DNA from: Robertmurraya korlensis
GTDB lineage: Bacteria; Bacillota; Bacilli; Bacillales; Cytobacillaceae
Direction of reading: 5' to 3'
Assembly (NCBI RefSeq): GCF_023715225.1
Contig: NZ_JAMBNS010000015.1
Coordinates: 17,475-81,474 of the forward strand
Length of the DNA: 64,000 bases
The translations under genes were made by a program, and so were the position numbers. This document shows positions 46,766 through 54,457 of this stretch, piece by piece; the stretch's first letter is position 1, and every line of letters starts with the position of its first letter. A model generated the notes under the pieces. The model had not been told where the DNA came from, made no database searches, and was given only the letters and a program-made list of their open reading frames with translations.

Positions 46766-46793
46766 GAAAAAGGGAACCCCTTCTGGTTCCCTT
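46766..46793 (-). terminator. Terminator after tusA
   Basis: Minus-strand GGGAACC, short loop, GGTTCCC, then TTTTTC. It stands between tusA and the TSUP gene. Confidence 0.75.
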
Positions 46794-46798
46794 ATACA

Positions 46799-47026
46799 TC
46801 AGCCTTTTTTAATCCAAAATTTTAAAACCGTATCTTCTTCTTCGTGTTTGATTAACTCATGACCACCTGATTTTGCCCATGCAGCCAGATCATTTTTTGC
46901 CCCTTTATCAGTTGCATGAATTTCTAACACTTGGCCGCTATCTAATTCATTCATTGCTTTTTTTGTTTTTACGATCGGCATTGGACAAGCCAGCCCTTTT
47001 GCGTCTAATACTTTATTTGCTTCCAT
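46799..47026 (-). CDS. TusA-family sulfurtransferase
   Basis: A 75-residue persulfide carrier. Cys14 in GLACPMPIVKTKKAM is the sulfur-binding residue (CPxP motif), followed by the two-layer alpha/beta fold of TusA. ATG 47026 lies behind GGAGG at 7 nt; the upstream extension overlaps the dioxygenase gene and is not credible. It follows the persulfide dioxygenase gene by 22 nt and is nearly the same as the TusA part of the gene at 48222 (same CPMPIVKTKKAM block). Confidence 0.9.
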   Translation of the reverse strand: MEANKVLDAKGLACPMPIVKTKKAMNELDSGQVLEIHATDKGAKNDLAAWAKSGGHELIKHEEEDTVLKFWIKKG

Positions 47027-47048
47027 TTCTATTCCTCCTAGTATTGTT

Positions 47049-48176
47049 TTATCGAACCGCACAACGGTTTGGTCCGATTTCCATTTCACGTTGCTGCTCA
47101 TCGTCTGGAGTGATTTTCCCCATATTTGTTTCACGGATTTGTTGGTATGCATTAGGTTGTGGTGGCAGGTTCTCCGTTACCATTCTTCTAAATTCATCTT
47201 CGTCTGCAATATTTAAGCCATGGTTTTTCTCAAATAGTGTTCCTAGCTTTTCTGACACACTTCCATCTTCATTTAACTCATCAATGATCATAAAGTGAGC
47301 TGGAAGTACGATTAACTCCTTAGATAACTCTCTGTAACGCTTGTATAGACTTTCTCGTAAGTCTCCTACCCAATCCTGCGCTAGACCTGCTAAATCTGGT
47401 CTTCCAATCGAGTCGATGAACAAGATATCTCCTGAAAGCAAGAATTTTTCATCTACAATAAAGGAAGTTGATCCGATTGTGTGTCCTGGTGAATACAATG
47501 CGTGGATATTGATTTTTACATTTCCGATTTCTACAACATTGCCGTCTTTTAATGGTTGGTACGTAAATGTAACTTCCGTTGCATCCTTTGGTGGTAACCA
47601 GTAGGTTGCATTTGTTTTTTCAGCAATCACTCTTCCACCAGAAATATGATCGGCATGAAGGTGAGTATCAAATACCTCAGTGATCTTTGCTCCGATTGAA
47701 TTTGCAAAATCAAGGTACGTATCTGTCATACGAGTAGAGTCAATGATCGCTGCTTCACCATTTGATACGATCATGTATGATAAACAGCCTTTTCCGATAC
47801 GAACGAACTGATATATTTCGCCGCCGTCTTTTAAGACTCCAACCTTAACAGGTTCTAAGTGTTCACTCCACGCTTTCATTCCGCCTGCTAGATAAGACAC
47901 ACTACGTCCTGCTTCAGAAAGCATGTCAGCTACCATAATAGATGAACCTTCCTTGGCACAAACAACTAATACCTCTTTATCCGTAGGTACTTTATCAAGA
48001 ATTTCTTCTACCCCATCTAATAGATCAAAGTACGGTACATTTAGATATTCAAAATTTTCGCCTTCAATTTTCCAATCTTGAAATGCATCTTCATTGCGTA
48101 CATCTAAGATGAAGAATGCTTCTTTATTAAACACTTTCTTCGTCACTTCTTTTGCCGTCATTGCTTGAACAGTCAT
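47049..48176 (-). CDS. Rhodanese-persulfide dioxygenase fusion (CstB-like, reversed order)
   Basis: A 375-residue protein with an N-terminal rhodanese-like domain (about 1-110, active-site Cys73 in VVCAKEGS) and a C-terminal metallo-beta-lactamase persulfide dioxygenase domain (from about 115; iron ligands in [11 protein letters not shown] at 171-181, GHTIGS and [16 protein letters not shown]). It would oxidise glutathione-free thiol persulfides (coenzyme A or bacillithiol persulfide) to sulfite and then form thiosulfate. In Staphylococcus CstB the dioxygenase is first and rhodanese last; the order here is opposite. Start is behind GGGGGTAAAATA. Confidence 0.9.
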   Translation of the reverse strand: MTVQAMTAKEVTKKVFNKEAFFILDVRNEDAFQDWKIEGENFEYLNVPYFDLLDGVEEILDKVPTDKEVLVVCAKEGSSIMVADMLSEAGRSVSYLAGGMKAWSEHLEPVKVGVLKDGGEIYQFVRIGKGCLSYMIVSNGEAAIIDSTRMTDTYLDFANSIGAKITEVFDTHLHADHISGGRVIAEKTNATYWLPPKDATEVTFTYQPLKDGNVVEIGNVKINIHALYSPGHTIGSTSFIVDEKFLLSGDILFIDSIGRPDLAGLAQDWVGDLRESLYKRYRELSKELIVLPAHFMIIDELNEDGSVSEKLGTLFEKNHGLNIADEDEFRRMVTENLPPQPNAYQQIRETNMGKITPDDEQQREMEIGPNRCAVR

Positions 48177-48221
48177 TATTTTACCCCCTAGAGTATAATC
48201 GATTTTAAAATTTTTTGATTC

Positions 48222-48797
48222 TTAATTGTTGATACGATCCGTTGTTCCAGTCCATTGACTCATCCCAGGAATCACGTTTAGTACGTTAGTAAATCCGTTT
48301 TCAGCTAATTTTTGAGCAGCTAAATCGCTTCGGCTACCTGTACGACATACAATATAGATGGTTCGATCTTGGTTTAATTCATTCATACGATCTTCTAACT
48401 CACCAAGTGGAATAGAAATCGCATTCGGAATATGGTTAAAAGCATATTCTGCCGTTTCTCTTACATCTAAAACCATCAAGTTTTCATTTGTTTCTAGCTT
48501 TGACTGTAATTCCTCATTTGTCACTATGTTCGGATGTTTTCTTTCGATCATTTCATCACTAGATGATTTTCTTAAATAGTGCTTTAACACGTCTCCATCT
48601 TCTAATGTACCTAGGTACTGATGACCAGTGCTCTCAGCCCAAGCTTTAATATCTGCTTTTGACCCTTTATCTGTTGCCAGTACTTCCAATACTTGACCTG
48701 CTTCTAAACCAGTCATTGCTTTTTTCGTTTTAACAATCGGCATCGGACATGCTAGTCCCTTTGCATCAAGAGTAACATTTGCTTTTAAGTTCTCCAT
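48222..48797 (-). CDS. TusA-rhodanese fusion sulfurtransferase
   Basis: A 191-residue two-domain protein: TusA domain with Cys17 (GLACPMP) at residues 1-75, then rhodanese with Cys151 in CRTGSRS (90-190). Such CstA-like fusions relay sulfane sulfur between carriers in cst operons. Start ATG follows GGAGGTAACTT. A CstR-type box lies 17-33 nt upstream, so a separate promoter at this point is possible. Confidence 0.92.
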   Translation of the reverse strand: MENLKANVTLDAKGLACPMPIVKTKKAMTGLEAGQVLEVLATDKGSKADIKAWAESTGHQYLGTLEDGDVLKHYLRKSSSDEMIERKHPNIVTNEELQSKLETNENLMVLDVRETAEYAFNHIPNAISIPLGELEDRMNELNQDRTIYIVCRTGSRSDLAAQKLAENGFTNVLNVIPGMSQWTGTTDRINN

Positions 48798-48814
48798 AAG
48801 TTACCTCCATTTTT

Positions 48815-48830
48815 ATACCACATAGGGTAT
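48815..48830. promoter_or_regulatory. CstR-type operator upstream of the TusA-rhodanese gene
   Basis: ATACCACATAGGGTAT matches the CsoR/CstR pattern ATACCC-N4-GGGTAT with one mismatch. Confidence 0.6.
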
Positions 48831-48838
48831 ATTTTATT

Positions 48839-49144
48839 TTAAAAATTTTTTTCTGTTTTACCTTCCCAAGATAGCATTCCACCAGTCATATTAATGACTT
48901 TGTATCCATAGCTCTCTAGGAATTGTGAAGCACTTCCACTTCTACCGCCAGAACGACAAACCATGATATATTCCTTTGATTTATCTAACTCATGCATGCG
49001 GAACTCAATAAGGCCTAATGGAATGTTTACTGCTCCAGGAATTTTCCCAGCTGCTACCTCATCTACTTCACGAACATCAATAATATCAAGCGCTTTTCCT
49101 TCGTTTACTAGTGCTTCTACTTCCTTTGCTGTCATTGCTTTCAT
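48839..49144 (-). CDS. Single-domain rhodanese sulfurtransferase
   Basis: A 101-residue rhodanese with IIDVREVDEVAAGKIPGAVNIP and active-site Cys63 in VCRSGGRSGSA. It moves sulfane sulfur to acceptors such as cyanide in vitro, and in cst operons to or from other carriers. Start behind GGGAGGAATCGACA. It lies 74 nt after the DsrE-like gene. Confidence 0.93.
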   Translation of the reverse strand: MKAMTAKEVEALVNEGKALDIIDVREVDEVAAGKIPGAVNIPLGLIEFRMHELDKSKEYIMVCRSGGRSGSASQFLESYGYKVINMTGGMLSWEGKTEKNF

Positions 49145-49218
49145 TGTCGATTCCTCCCTTATCTTATATCCAGGTACTCATGCCGCCTTTTATATAGGGG
49201 AAAATCCCCTTTCTTCCA

Positions 49219-49698
49219 TTAAATAAATAGATTCACATTCCCATCTTCTGCATCAGCCAAATATGCAGCTACACCAGCATATTCGACATTTTCAAGAAGC
49301 TCTTCTTCTTTAAGACCTAACAGATCCATTGTCATCGTACATGCCACTAATTTCACATCTTGCTCTTGTGCCATTTCAATTAACTGTGGTAGTGACATCG
49401 CGTTGTGTTTTTTCATAACACCTTTAATCATTTTTGGACCCATTCCTGCAAAGTTCATTTTAGATAATCCCATCTTATCTGCGCCTCTTGGCATCATTTT
49501 TTCGAACATCTTTTCCACGAATCCTTTTTTTACCATCATACTTTCCTCTTTACGTAAAGCATTTAAGCCCCAAAACGTATGAAAGATGGTTACTTCATGG
49601 TCATAAGCTGCTGCACCATTTGCAATAATATAGGCAGCCATTGCTTTATCGTAATCTCCACTAAATAAGACAATCGTAGTTTTTTTCTTTTCTGACAT
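49219..49698 (-). CDS. DsrE/DsrF-family sulfur-relay protein
   Basis: A 159-residue protein of the DsrE/F/H-like (peroxiredoxin-associated YrkE type) family. N-terminal TTIVLFSGDYDKAMAAYIIANGA is typical; a single Cys120 in VKLVACTMTMDLLG is the likely persulfide carrier. Start ATG 49698, GGAGG 7 nt upstream; the upstream open frame runs through an operator. First gene of the unit DsrE-rhodanese-TusA/rhodanese and onward. Confidence 0.9.
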   Translation of the reverse strand: MSEKKKTTIVLFSGDYDKAMAAYIIANGAAAYDHEVTIFHTFWGLNALRKEESMMVKKGFVEKMFEKMMPRGADKMGLSKMNFAGMGPKMIKGVMKKHNAMSLPQLIEMAQEQDVKLVACTMTMDLLGLKEEELLENVEYAGVAAYLADAEDGNVNLFI

Positions 49699-49736
49699 TC
49701 TGTTACCTCCTAGATTTTCAATTAATATATTTACAT

Positions 49737-49752
49737 ATACTCGTATAGGTAT
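49737..49752. promoter_or_regulatory. CstR-type operator upstream of the DsrE-like gene
   Basis: ATACTCGTATAGGTAT, a two-mismatch version of ATACCC-N4-GGGTAT, within the leader 39-54 nt before the start. Confidence 0.5.
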
Positions 49753-49786
49753 ATTATTGTTTAAAAAAATATAAATCGCATTCAAC

Positions 49787-49832
49787 TTACCCCTACGGGT
49801 ATAATATTAAATGGATGACTCATTGATGTCAA
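49787..49832 (-). promoter_or_regulatory. Promoter with CstR-type operator for the DsrE-rhodanese unit
   Basis: Minus strand TTGACA (49832-49827), exact 17-bp spacer, TAATAT (49809-49804), then operator ATACCCGTAGGGGTAA (49802-49787) at the expected start site. The -35 overlaps the end of the cstR gene. A strong, clearly repressible promoter. Confidence 0.75.
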
Positions 49833-49839
49833 CCTTTTT

Positions 49840-50103
49840 TTATCTACTTTTTACAAGCAGGTTAACCGCTTCTTTAATCAGTTCCTCAGCATTGGTTTCT
49901 TCATTTTCATTAGCTTTTTGTACACAATCAACTAAATTGGAACTTACAATGACACCCATTGTACGATCTACAGCCGTTCGAACGGCTGATAATTGTGTAA
50001 TCACTTCTTTACAGTCCTTATCTTCTTCCATCATTCGTAAAATTCCTCTAAGCTGTCCTTCCATACGCTTTACTCTATTTTGAATTTGAGTATTGTATTC
50101 CAT
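49840..50103 (-). CDS. cstR: CstR persulfide-sensing repressor (CsoR family)
   Basis: An 87-residue four-helix CsoR-family repressor. It has Cys31 (DKDCKEV) and Cys60 (LVDC), the exact positions of the persulfide-sensing cysteine pair in Staphylococcus aureus CstR, and lacks the His of copper-sensing CsoR. Persulfides link the two cysteines and release DNA. ATG 50103 has GAAGGAGG at 7 nt; a start 7 codons earlier overlaps it. The six ATACCC/GGGTAT boxes in this region fit its operator class. Autoregulation is likely, see the promoter at 50182. Confidence 0.9.
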   Translation of the reverse strand: MEYNTQIQNRVKRMEGQLRGILRMMEEDKDCKEVITQLSAVRTAVDRTMGVIVSSNLVDCVQKANENEETNAEELIKEAVNLLVKSR

Positions 50104-50181
50104 ATCCTTTCCTCCTTCTAACAAAGATTGGTTACAAAAGCTATCTGAAATACCTCCTTAAGTGTCTGTCGATAAATACAT

Positions 50182-50208
50182 ATTATACCCCAATGGGTAT
50201 AAAGTCAA
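50182..50208 (-). promoter_or_regulatory. cstR promoter with operator in the spacer
   Basis: Minus strand TTGACT (50208-50203) and TATAAT (50187-50182), 15-bp spacer (17 if TAATAT is used). The spacer contains ATACCCATTGGGGTAT (50200-50185), a perfect CstR-type operator. Indicates negative autoregulation. Confidence 0.75.
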
Positions 50209-50233
50209 TTGGGAAATTACTACCTCAATTTAA

Positions 50234-50265
50234 AACGCATGACTCCGGTATTTGAGTCATGCGTT
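50234..50265 (-). terminator. Terminator of the CoADR-rhodanese-TusA gene
   Basis: AACGCATGACTC, 8-base loop, GAGTCATGCGTT, a 12-bp perfect stem, T-rich after it on the minus strand. Confidence 0.8.
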
Positions 50266-50271
50266 ACTAGG

Positions 50272-52218
50272 TTATTTCTTTTTGATCCAAAACTTAATTA
50301 GCTTATCATCTTGCTCCGTTTTTAGGATGGTGTGTCCAGCATTTTTTGACCAAGCAGGTAAATCGTTTAATGCTCCTTTATCCGTTACATGAAGCTCTAG
50401 CACTTGGCCACTGCCTAATACCTCTATTCCTTTTTTCAATTTTACGATAGGCATTGGACAGGTTAAACCACTAACATCAACCAATGAATCCACTTGTAAC
50501 TCATTGGTAGTTTCTTCAATAATCGCTTCTCCCAGGTCGTTTGTTTTTGTTTCCACTTGGTTGGCTATGTTGCTTCCAAATACGGACGAATAGGTCTTCC
50601 AGCCACCATCAACATTCTTTACTTTGTATCCGTTATTTTTTAGAATACGGCTTGCTAAATACCCTCTTAATCCTACCTGACAGCTAACATATATGGTTTG
50701 ATCTTTAGGAATTTCATCTAGTTTATTTCTGATTTCATTTAGTGAAATATTAATTGAACCTTCAATATAGCCAAATTCACGTTCCATTGGTTCACGGACA
50801 TCAATTAGTAAGCCACCTTCAGCAACGATTTGGTCTACCTCATGCCACTGAATATGTTCCAATTCACCATCCATAATATTGGTTGCCACATAACCAGCCA
50901 TATTGACTGGATCTTTAGCAGTTGAATACGGTGGAGCGTATGACAATTCTAAGTTTGTTAAGTCTTCAACGGTTAATCCACCCTTAATTGCTGTAGCAAT
51001 CACGTCCATTCGCTTATCTACCCCATCTGATCCAACCGCTTGTGCACCAAAGATTTTTCCTGTTTCCTTGTCAAAAATCAATTTTAGAGACAGTGGTGCA
51101 GCTCCTGGATAGTAGCCAGCATGTGAGCTTGGGTGGATATGCACAACTTCGTATGATACCCCTAACCGTTTTAGTGTTTTTTCATTGTTCCCAGTTACAG
51201 CAACGGTTAAATCAAACACCTTTGCAATAGAAGTACCCATCGTTCCTTGGTAATTCTCTTTTTTACCCATGATATTATTAGCAGCCATTCGCCCTTGACG
51301 GTTTGCAGGACCAGCAAGTGGGATCATTGCCTTTGTGCGACTAATATAATCTACTACCTCTACGGCATCACCCACTGCGTAAATATCCTCATTTGACGTT
51401 TGAAGATACTCATTCACCATAATACCTCCACTCTGTCCTAATTCAAGACCAGCTGTTTTGGCCAACTCATTTTCAGGAATGACACCGATCGATAGAATGG
51501 TCATTTCTGTATAAATTTCCAAACCATCAGAGAGGATGATTTTCTTTCCTCGCTCTTCGAACGCTTTTACCCCATTTTCTAGAATGAGGTGAACTCCTTT
51601 TTCTTTTAAATGAGTGTGTAAAATACTCGCCATTTCAAAATCAATTGGTGCCATAATTTGATTGGCCATTTCAATAAGTGTTACTTCCATCCCTCGATCT
51701 ACAAGGTTTTCTGCCATTTCAATACCTATAAATCCACCACCAATAACAACCGCCTTTTTAGGTTGTACGGTATCTACATAGGTTTTTATTTTATCTGTAT
51801 CCGGAATATTTCTTAATGTGAATAATGTCTCATTTTCCTTTAGCCCTGGAATTGGTGGTACAATTGGTCTTGCCCCAGGAGATAATAGTAACTTATCAAA
51901 GGACTCTTCATAAACTTCCCCATTTTGAAGGTTCTTTATGGTCACCCGCTTGTTATCCGGATCAATGCTCAGTACTTCACTTAAGTTACGGATATCTAAC
52001 TTAAAGCGTTCTGACATACCCTCGATGGTTTGCACCAACAGCTTGCTTCGATCCTTAATTGTTTCGCCAATATAATAAGGCAATCCACAATTCGCAAATG
52101 AAATATGCTCCCCACGTTCGAAAAGAACGATTTCTACATCCTCACTAATTCTTCTTAATCTTGCTGCTGCAGTTGCTCCACCAGCTACTCCGCCTACTAT
52201 AACCACTTTCTGTGTCAT
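50272..52218 (-). CDS. CoA-disulfide/persulfide reductase fused to rhodanese and TusA
   Basis: A 648-residue triple fusion. Residues 1-450 are a flavoprotein of the NADH-oxidase-like pyridine-nucleotide disulfide reductase class: FAD motif VVIVGGVAGGATAAARLRR, redox Cys44 in SFANCGLPYYIG, second Rossmann fold AVVIGGGFIGIEMAENL. About 460-550 is rhodanese with Cys in YVSCQVGLRG. About 579-648 is TusA with Cys587 (GLTCPMPIVKLKKG). It would use NAD(P)H to reduce CoA persulfide or polysulfide and pass sulfane sulfur within one polypeptide. Two operator boxes and a promoter lie upstream. Start behind GGGGGAATAGAT. Confidence 0.93.
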   Translation of the reverse strand: MTQKVVIVGGVAGGATAAARLRRISEDVEIVLFERGEHISFANCGLPYYIGETIKDRSKLLVQTIEGMSERFKLDIRNLSEVLSIDPDNKRVTIKNLQNGEVYEESFDKLLLSPGARPIVPPIPGLKENETLFTLRNIPDTDKIKTYVDTVQPKKAVVIGGGFIGIEMAENLVDRGMEVTLIEMANQIMAPIDFEMASILHTHLKEKGVHLILENGVKAFEERGKKIILSDGLEIYTEMTILSIGVIPENELAKTAGLELGQSGGIMVNEYLQTSNEDIYAVGDAVEVVDYISRTKAMIPLAGPANRQGRMAANNIMGKKENYQGTMGTSIAKVFDLTVAVTGNNEKTLKRLGVSYEVVHIHPSSHAGYYPGAAPLSLKLIFDKETGKIFGAQAVGSDGVDKRMDVIATAIKGGLTVEDLTNLELSYAPPYSTAKDPVNMAGYVATNIMDGELEHIQWHEVDQIVAEGGLLIDVREPMEREFGYIEGSINISLNEIRNKLDEIPKDQTIYVSCQVGLRGYLASRILKNNGYKVKNVDGGWKTYSSVFGSNIANQVETKTNDLGEAIIEETTNELQVDSLVDVSGLTCPMPIVKLKKGIEVLGSGQVLELHVTDKGALNDLPAWSKNAGHTILKTEQDDKLIKFWIKKK

Positions 52219-52286
52219 ATCTATTCCCCCAACATTTTATTTTTATATAGACAAATAACTTTATTATCTAATTAAGGTAACCAATA

Positions 52287-52302
52287 ATACCTATACGGGT
52301 AT
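52287..52302. promoter_or_regulatory. CstR-type operator 1 before the triple-fusion gene
   Basis: ATACCTATACGGGTAT, one mismatch to ATACCC-N4-GGGTAT. It overlaps the -10 TATAAT (minus strand, 52306-52301) of the fusion gene promoter. Confidence 0.65.
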
Positions 52303-52324
52303 TATAGAATAAAAAAAATAAAGT

Positions 52325-52340
52325 AAACCCCTTTGGGTAT
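52325..52340. promoter_or_regulatory. CstR-type operator 2 between the triple-fusion and ferritin-like genes
   Basis: AAACCCCTTTGGGTAT, one mismatch. It overlaps the -35 TTTACT (minus 52327-52322), so the two boxes bracket the promoter. It lies about 120 nt before the divergent ferritin-like gene and could affect it as well. Confidence 0.6.
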
Positions 52341-52458
52341 AAGTTCACTTTATCTTCACAATTACTCCCTATCGTCTTTGAACCTCCCGCTTAGACACCT
52401 ATCCGATATTTGAGCATATGATAAAGTTGATAAATTACCCTGGGGGGTGGATGCTAGT

Positions 52459-53370
52459 ATGGAGTATATCTATTATAATTATCCCTTTTATCATACTAAT
52501 CTTCGTAATACTTCTGACATGAGTTTAATAAATGATATTCAAAAGGCGATCAATGGGGAATATGGCGCGATAGGATGTTACGAACAATTATCTAGAATGG
52601 CAAAAACTCAGTTTGAAAAAGATCAGATTCTTGAAATACGTCAAGATGAGATTCGACACTTTGAGGAATTCAGTAGAATTTACAGAGAGTTAACGGGCAG
52701 ACAACCTATTGCTGAAAGCATTGAAAAGTGTCCTGATCAGTATAAAGAGGGAGTAGAGTCTGCTTTTAGAGATGAACAAGAAACGGTCGACTTTTACCTA
52801 GACATTGCAAATAAGTCACATAATCCTGTGATTAAAGAGACTTTTCGCCGTGCTTCCGCTGATGAGCAAAATCACGCCGTATGGTTTTTATACTTTTTAT
52901 TCAATAAACAAATAGTGCCAACCGCCAGTCGCCAGCCTACTAATTACGGAGCTAAAGGTGCATTAAATGATACCAGTTTAACCATTTCCCAAATGTTAAC
53001 CTATGCACTTCAAGATGAACACTTAGCTCAATCTAGGTATAAAAATGTTCTCCAAACTTTTGGAGACATACGTACATTTGCACAAATCAAAGAAGCAGAA
53101 TTAAGACATATCTATGCCCTTTTACCTCTCTTCGAGAAATACCAAGTTTCAAATCTAGAGGACATATCACCATCATTCGTGAAAACTCCAGGAAATGTAA
53201 AGTCTGCTTTTGCAGCTAGTGTGGAAGCAGAAGTTGACAATATAGCTATGTATGAAAAGTTCCTAGCATTTGAACTTCCAAATGATATTAGAATGGTGTT
53301 CACTCAATTACGCAATGCTTCCAAAAATCATCTTGCGGCATTTGAAAGAGGGCTTGAAAGAAGTAGTTAA
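52459..53370 (+). CDS. Tandem ferritin-like (rubrerythrin/DUF2202-type) diiron protein
   Basis: A 303-residue protein made of two related four-helix ferritin-like modules. Module 1 (about 15-140): INGEYGAIGCYEQL, IRQDEIRHFEEF, FRDEQETVDFY, SADEQNHAVWFLY; module 2 (about 170-300): ALQDEHLAQSRYKNV, IKEAELRHIYALLP, VEAEVDNIAMYEKF, RNASKNHLAAFERG. The ExxH-type metal ligands recur four times. Known homologs are uncharacterised diiron carriers. ATG 52459 lies behind GGGGGGTGG; a GTG four codons earlier overlaps that site. It is divergent from the persulfide fusion gene with CstR boxes between; a role in iron/sulfur stress is possible. Confidence 0.8.
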   Translation: MEYIYYNYPFYHTNLRNTSDMSLINDIQKAINGEYGAIGCYEQLSRMAKTQFEKDQILEIRQDEIRHFEEFSRIYRELTGRQPIAESIEKCPDQYKEGVESAFRDEQETVDFYLDIANKSHNPVIKETFRRASADEQNHAVWFLYFLFNKQIVPTASRQPTNYGAKGALNDTSLTISQMLTYALQDEHLAQSRYKNVLQTFGDIRTFAQIKEAELRHIYALLPLFEKYQVSNLEDISPSFVKTPGNVKSAFAASVEAEVDNIAMYEKFLAFELPNDIRMVFTQLRNASKNHLAAFERGLERSS

Positions 53371-53392
53371 TACACAAAGATGAAAATTTTCA

Positions 53393-53431
53393 GGACAAAA
53401 AAGTTGGAACCATTATCCGACTTTTTTGTCC
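53393..53431. terminator. Bidirectional terminator after the ferritin-like gene
   Basis: GGACAAAAAAGTTGGA pairs with TCCGACTTTTTTGTCC over a short loop. It lies between convergent stops of the ferritin-like gene and the HAD gene. Confidence 0.8.
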
Positions 53432-53439
53432 TTCCTTCA

Positions 53440-54237
53440 TCATTGCAAAGATAATATCTTAATAATCGTTTTCATCACAGCGTCCTCTTCATTGGAACGT
53501 GTGATAAAATTAGCCGCATCTTTTAACTCTTGAACAGCATTTCTGACAGCAAAACTATAGGTAGCTCGAGCCATTAGTTCTAAATCATTGTATCCATCAC
53601 CGAATGCCATCGTTTCTTCTGGGGTCACATTCAATAAGCGCTGTAAGTGTTCAACCGTAGTACCTTTATGAACATTCACATTGGCAATGTCGATCCATGC
53701 TGCTTCAGATGCTACAATATAGGCTGACTCAAAAAATGGAGCTAGTTTTTCTCTGGTTTCCATACATCTTAACAAAGGGTCGTGAATCGTGATTTTAACA
53801 AATTCCTCTGTTAGTTCATTAAAATCAGATACTTGTCTTACATGCGCATAAGATCTTCTGACAATTGCTGCTTCCTCTTGAGGGATATTATCTTTTATCA
53901 CCGCACCATTTCTGGTACAAGCAATAATTGTATGTTCTATATTAATTTCCTCCAGTAAACGGATAATCGCTAAACCTAGTTTATTACTTAACAGAGATTC
54001 ATAAACAAATTCTCCATTATGTTTAATTCGAGTGGCACTATCACCTAGAATCCATAAATCTTTGGTATCCTCACCAAATAACTCTTCTACCCGTTCACAT
54101 TGCTTACCAGTAACAGGAGCAAATACTACTCCTTTTTCTTTCATTATCTTTTTAACATCCTTGTACAGCTCTCTATTAAAATCACCTTGATTATTCAAGA
54201 ACGTTCCATCCATATCAGTTAACACCAATTTAATCAT
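53440..54237 (-). CDS. Cof-type HAD-superfamily phosphatase
   Basis: A 265-residue HAD hydrolase. Motif I DMDGTFL (residues 8-14), motif IV GDGYNDLELM near residue 213, with the C2 cap between. It is the second Cof-type phosphatase in the window and only distantly like the one at 3201; the residues around motif I differ (DMDGT against DLDDT). Start behind GGAGGAATCATA. Substrate unknown. It precedes the glmS terminator and has no operon partner. Confidence 0.9.
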   Translation of the reverse strand: MIKLVLTDMDGTFLNNQGDFNRELYKDVKKIMKEKGVVFAPVTGKQCERVEELFGEDTKDLWILGDSATRIKHNGEFVYESLLSNKLGLAIIRLLEEINIEHTIIACTRNGAVIKDNIPQEEAAIVRRSYAHVRQVSDFNELTEEFVKITIHDPLLRCMETREKLAPFFESAYIVASEAAWIDIANVNVHKGTTVEHLQRLLNVTPEETMAFGDGYNDLELMARATYSFAVRNAVQELKDAANFITRSNEEDAVMKTIIKILSLQ

Positions 54238-54411
54238 TATGATTCCTCCACCACTTCTGATTCGCAGAACTTATTAAACTACTTTAATAAGTGGTATTTA
54301 TAATATATCATATGAGTCCTTATAGAGATTAAAAATGGGTTAAACAGATATTAATAATGATGAAAGATAAACGTTACAACGATGTCACACTACGTTACAT
54401 ATTAGGACGAT

Positions 54412-54441
54412 AAAAAGACACAATCCTTTAAAGGATTGTGC
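54412..54441 (-). terminator. Terminator of glmS
   Basis: Minus-strand GCACAATCC and GGATTGTGT pair around a TTTAAA centre, followed by CTTTTTA. Confidence 0.85.
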
Positions 54442-54457
54442 CTTACCAGACATGCTA

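Noticed and set aside
48181..48200. Another CstR box before the rhodanese-dioxygenase gene
   Set aside because: TTACCCCCTAGAGTAT matches only one half, and the G-run is explained by the ribosome site.
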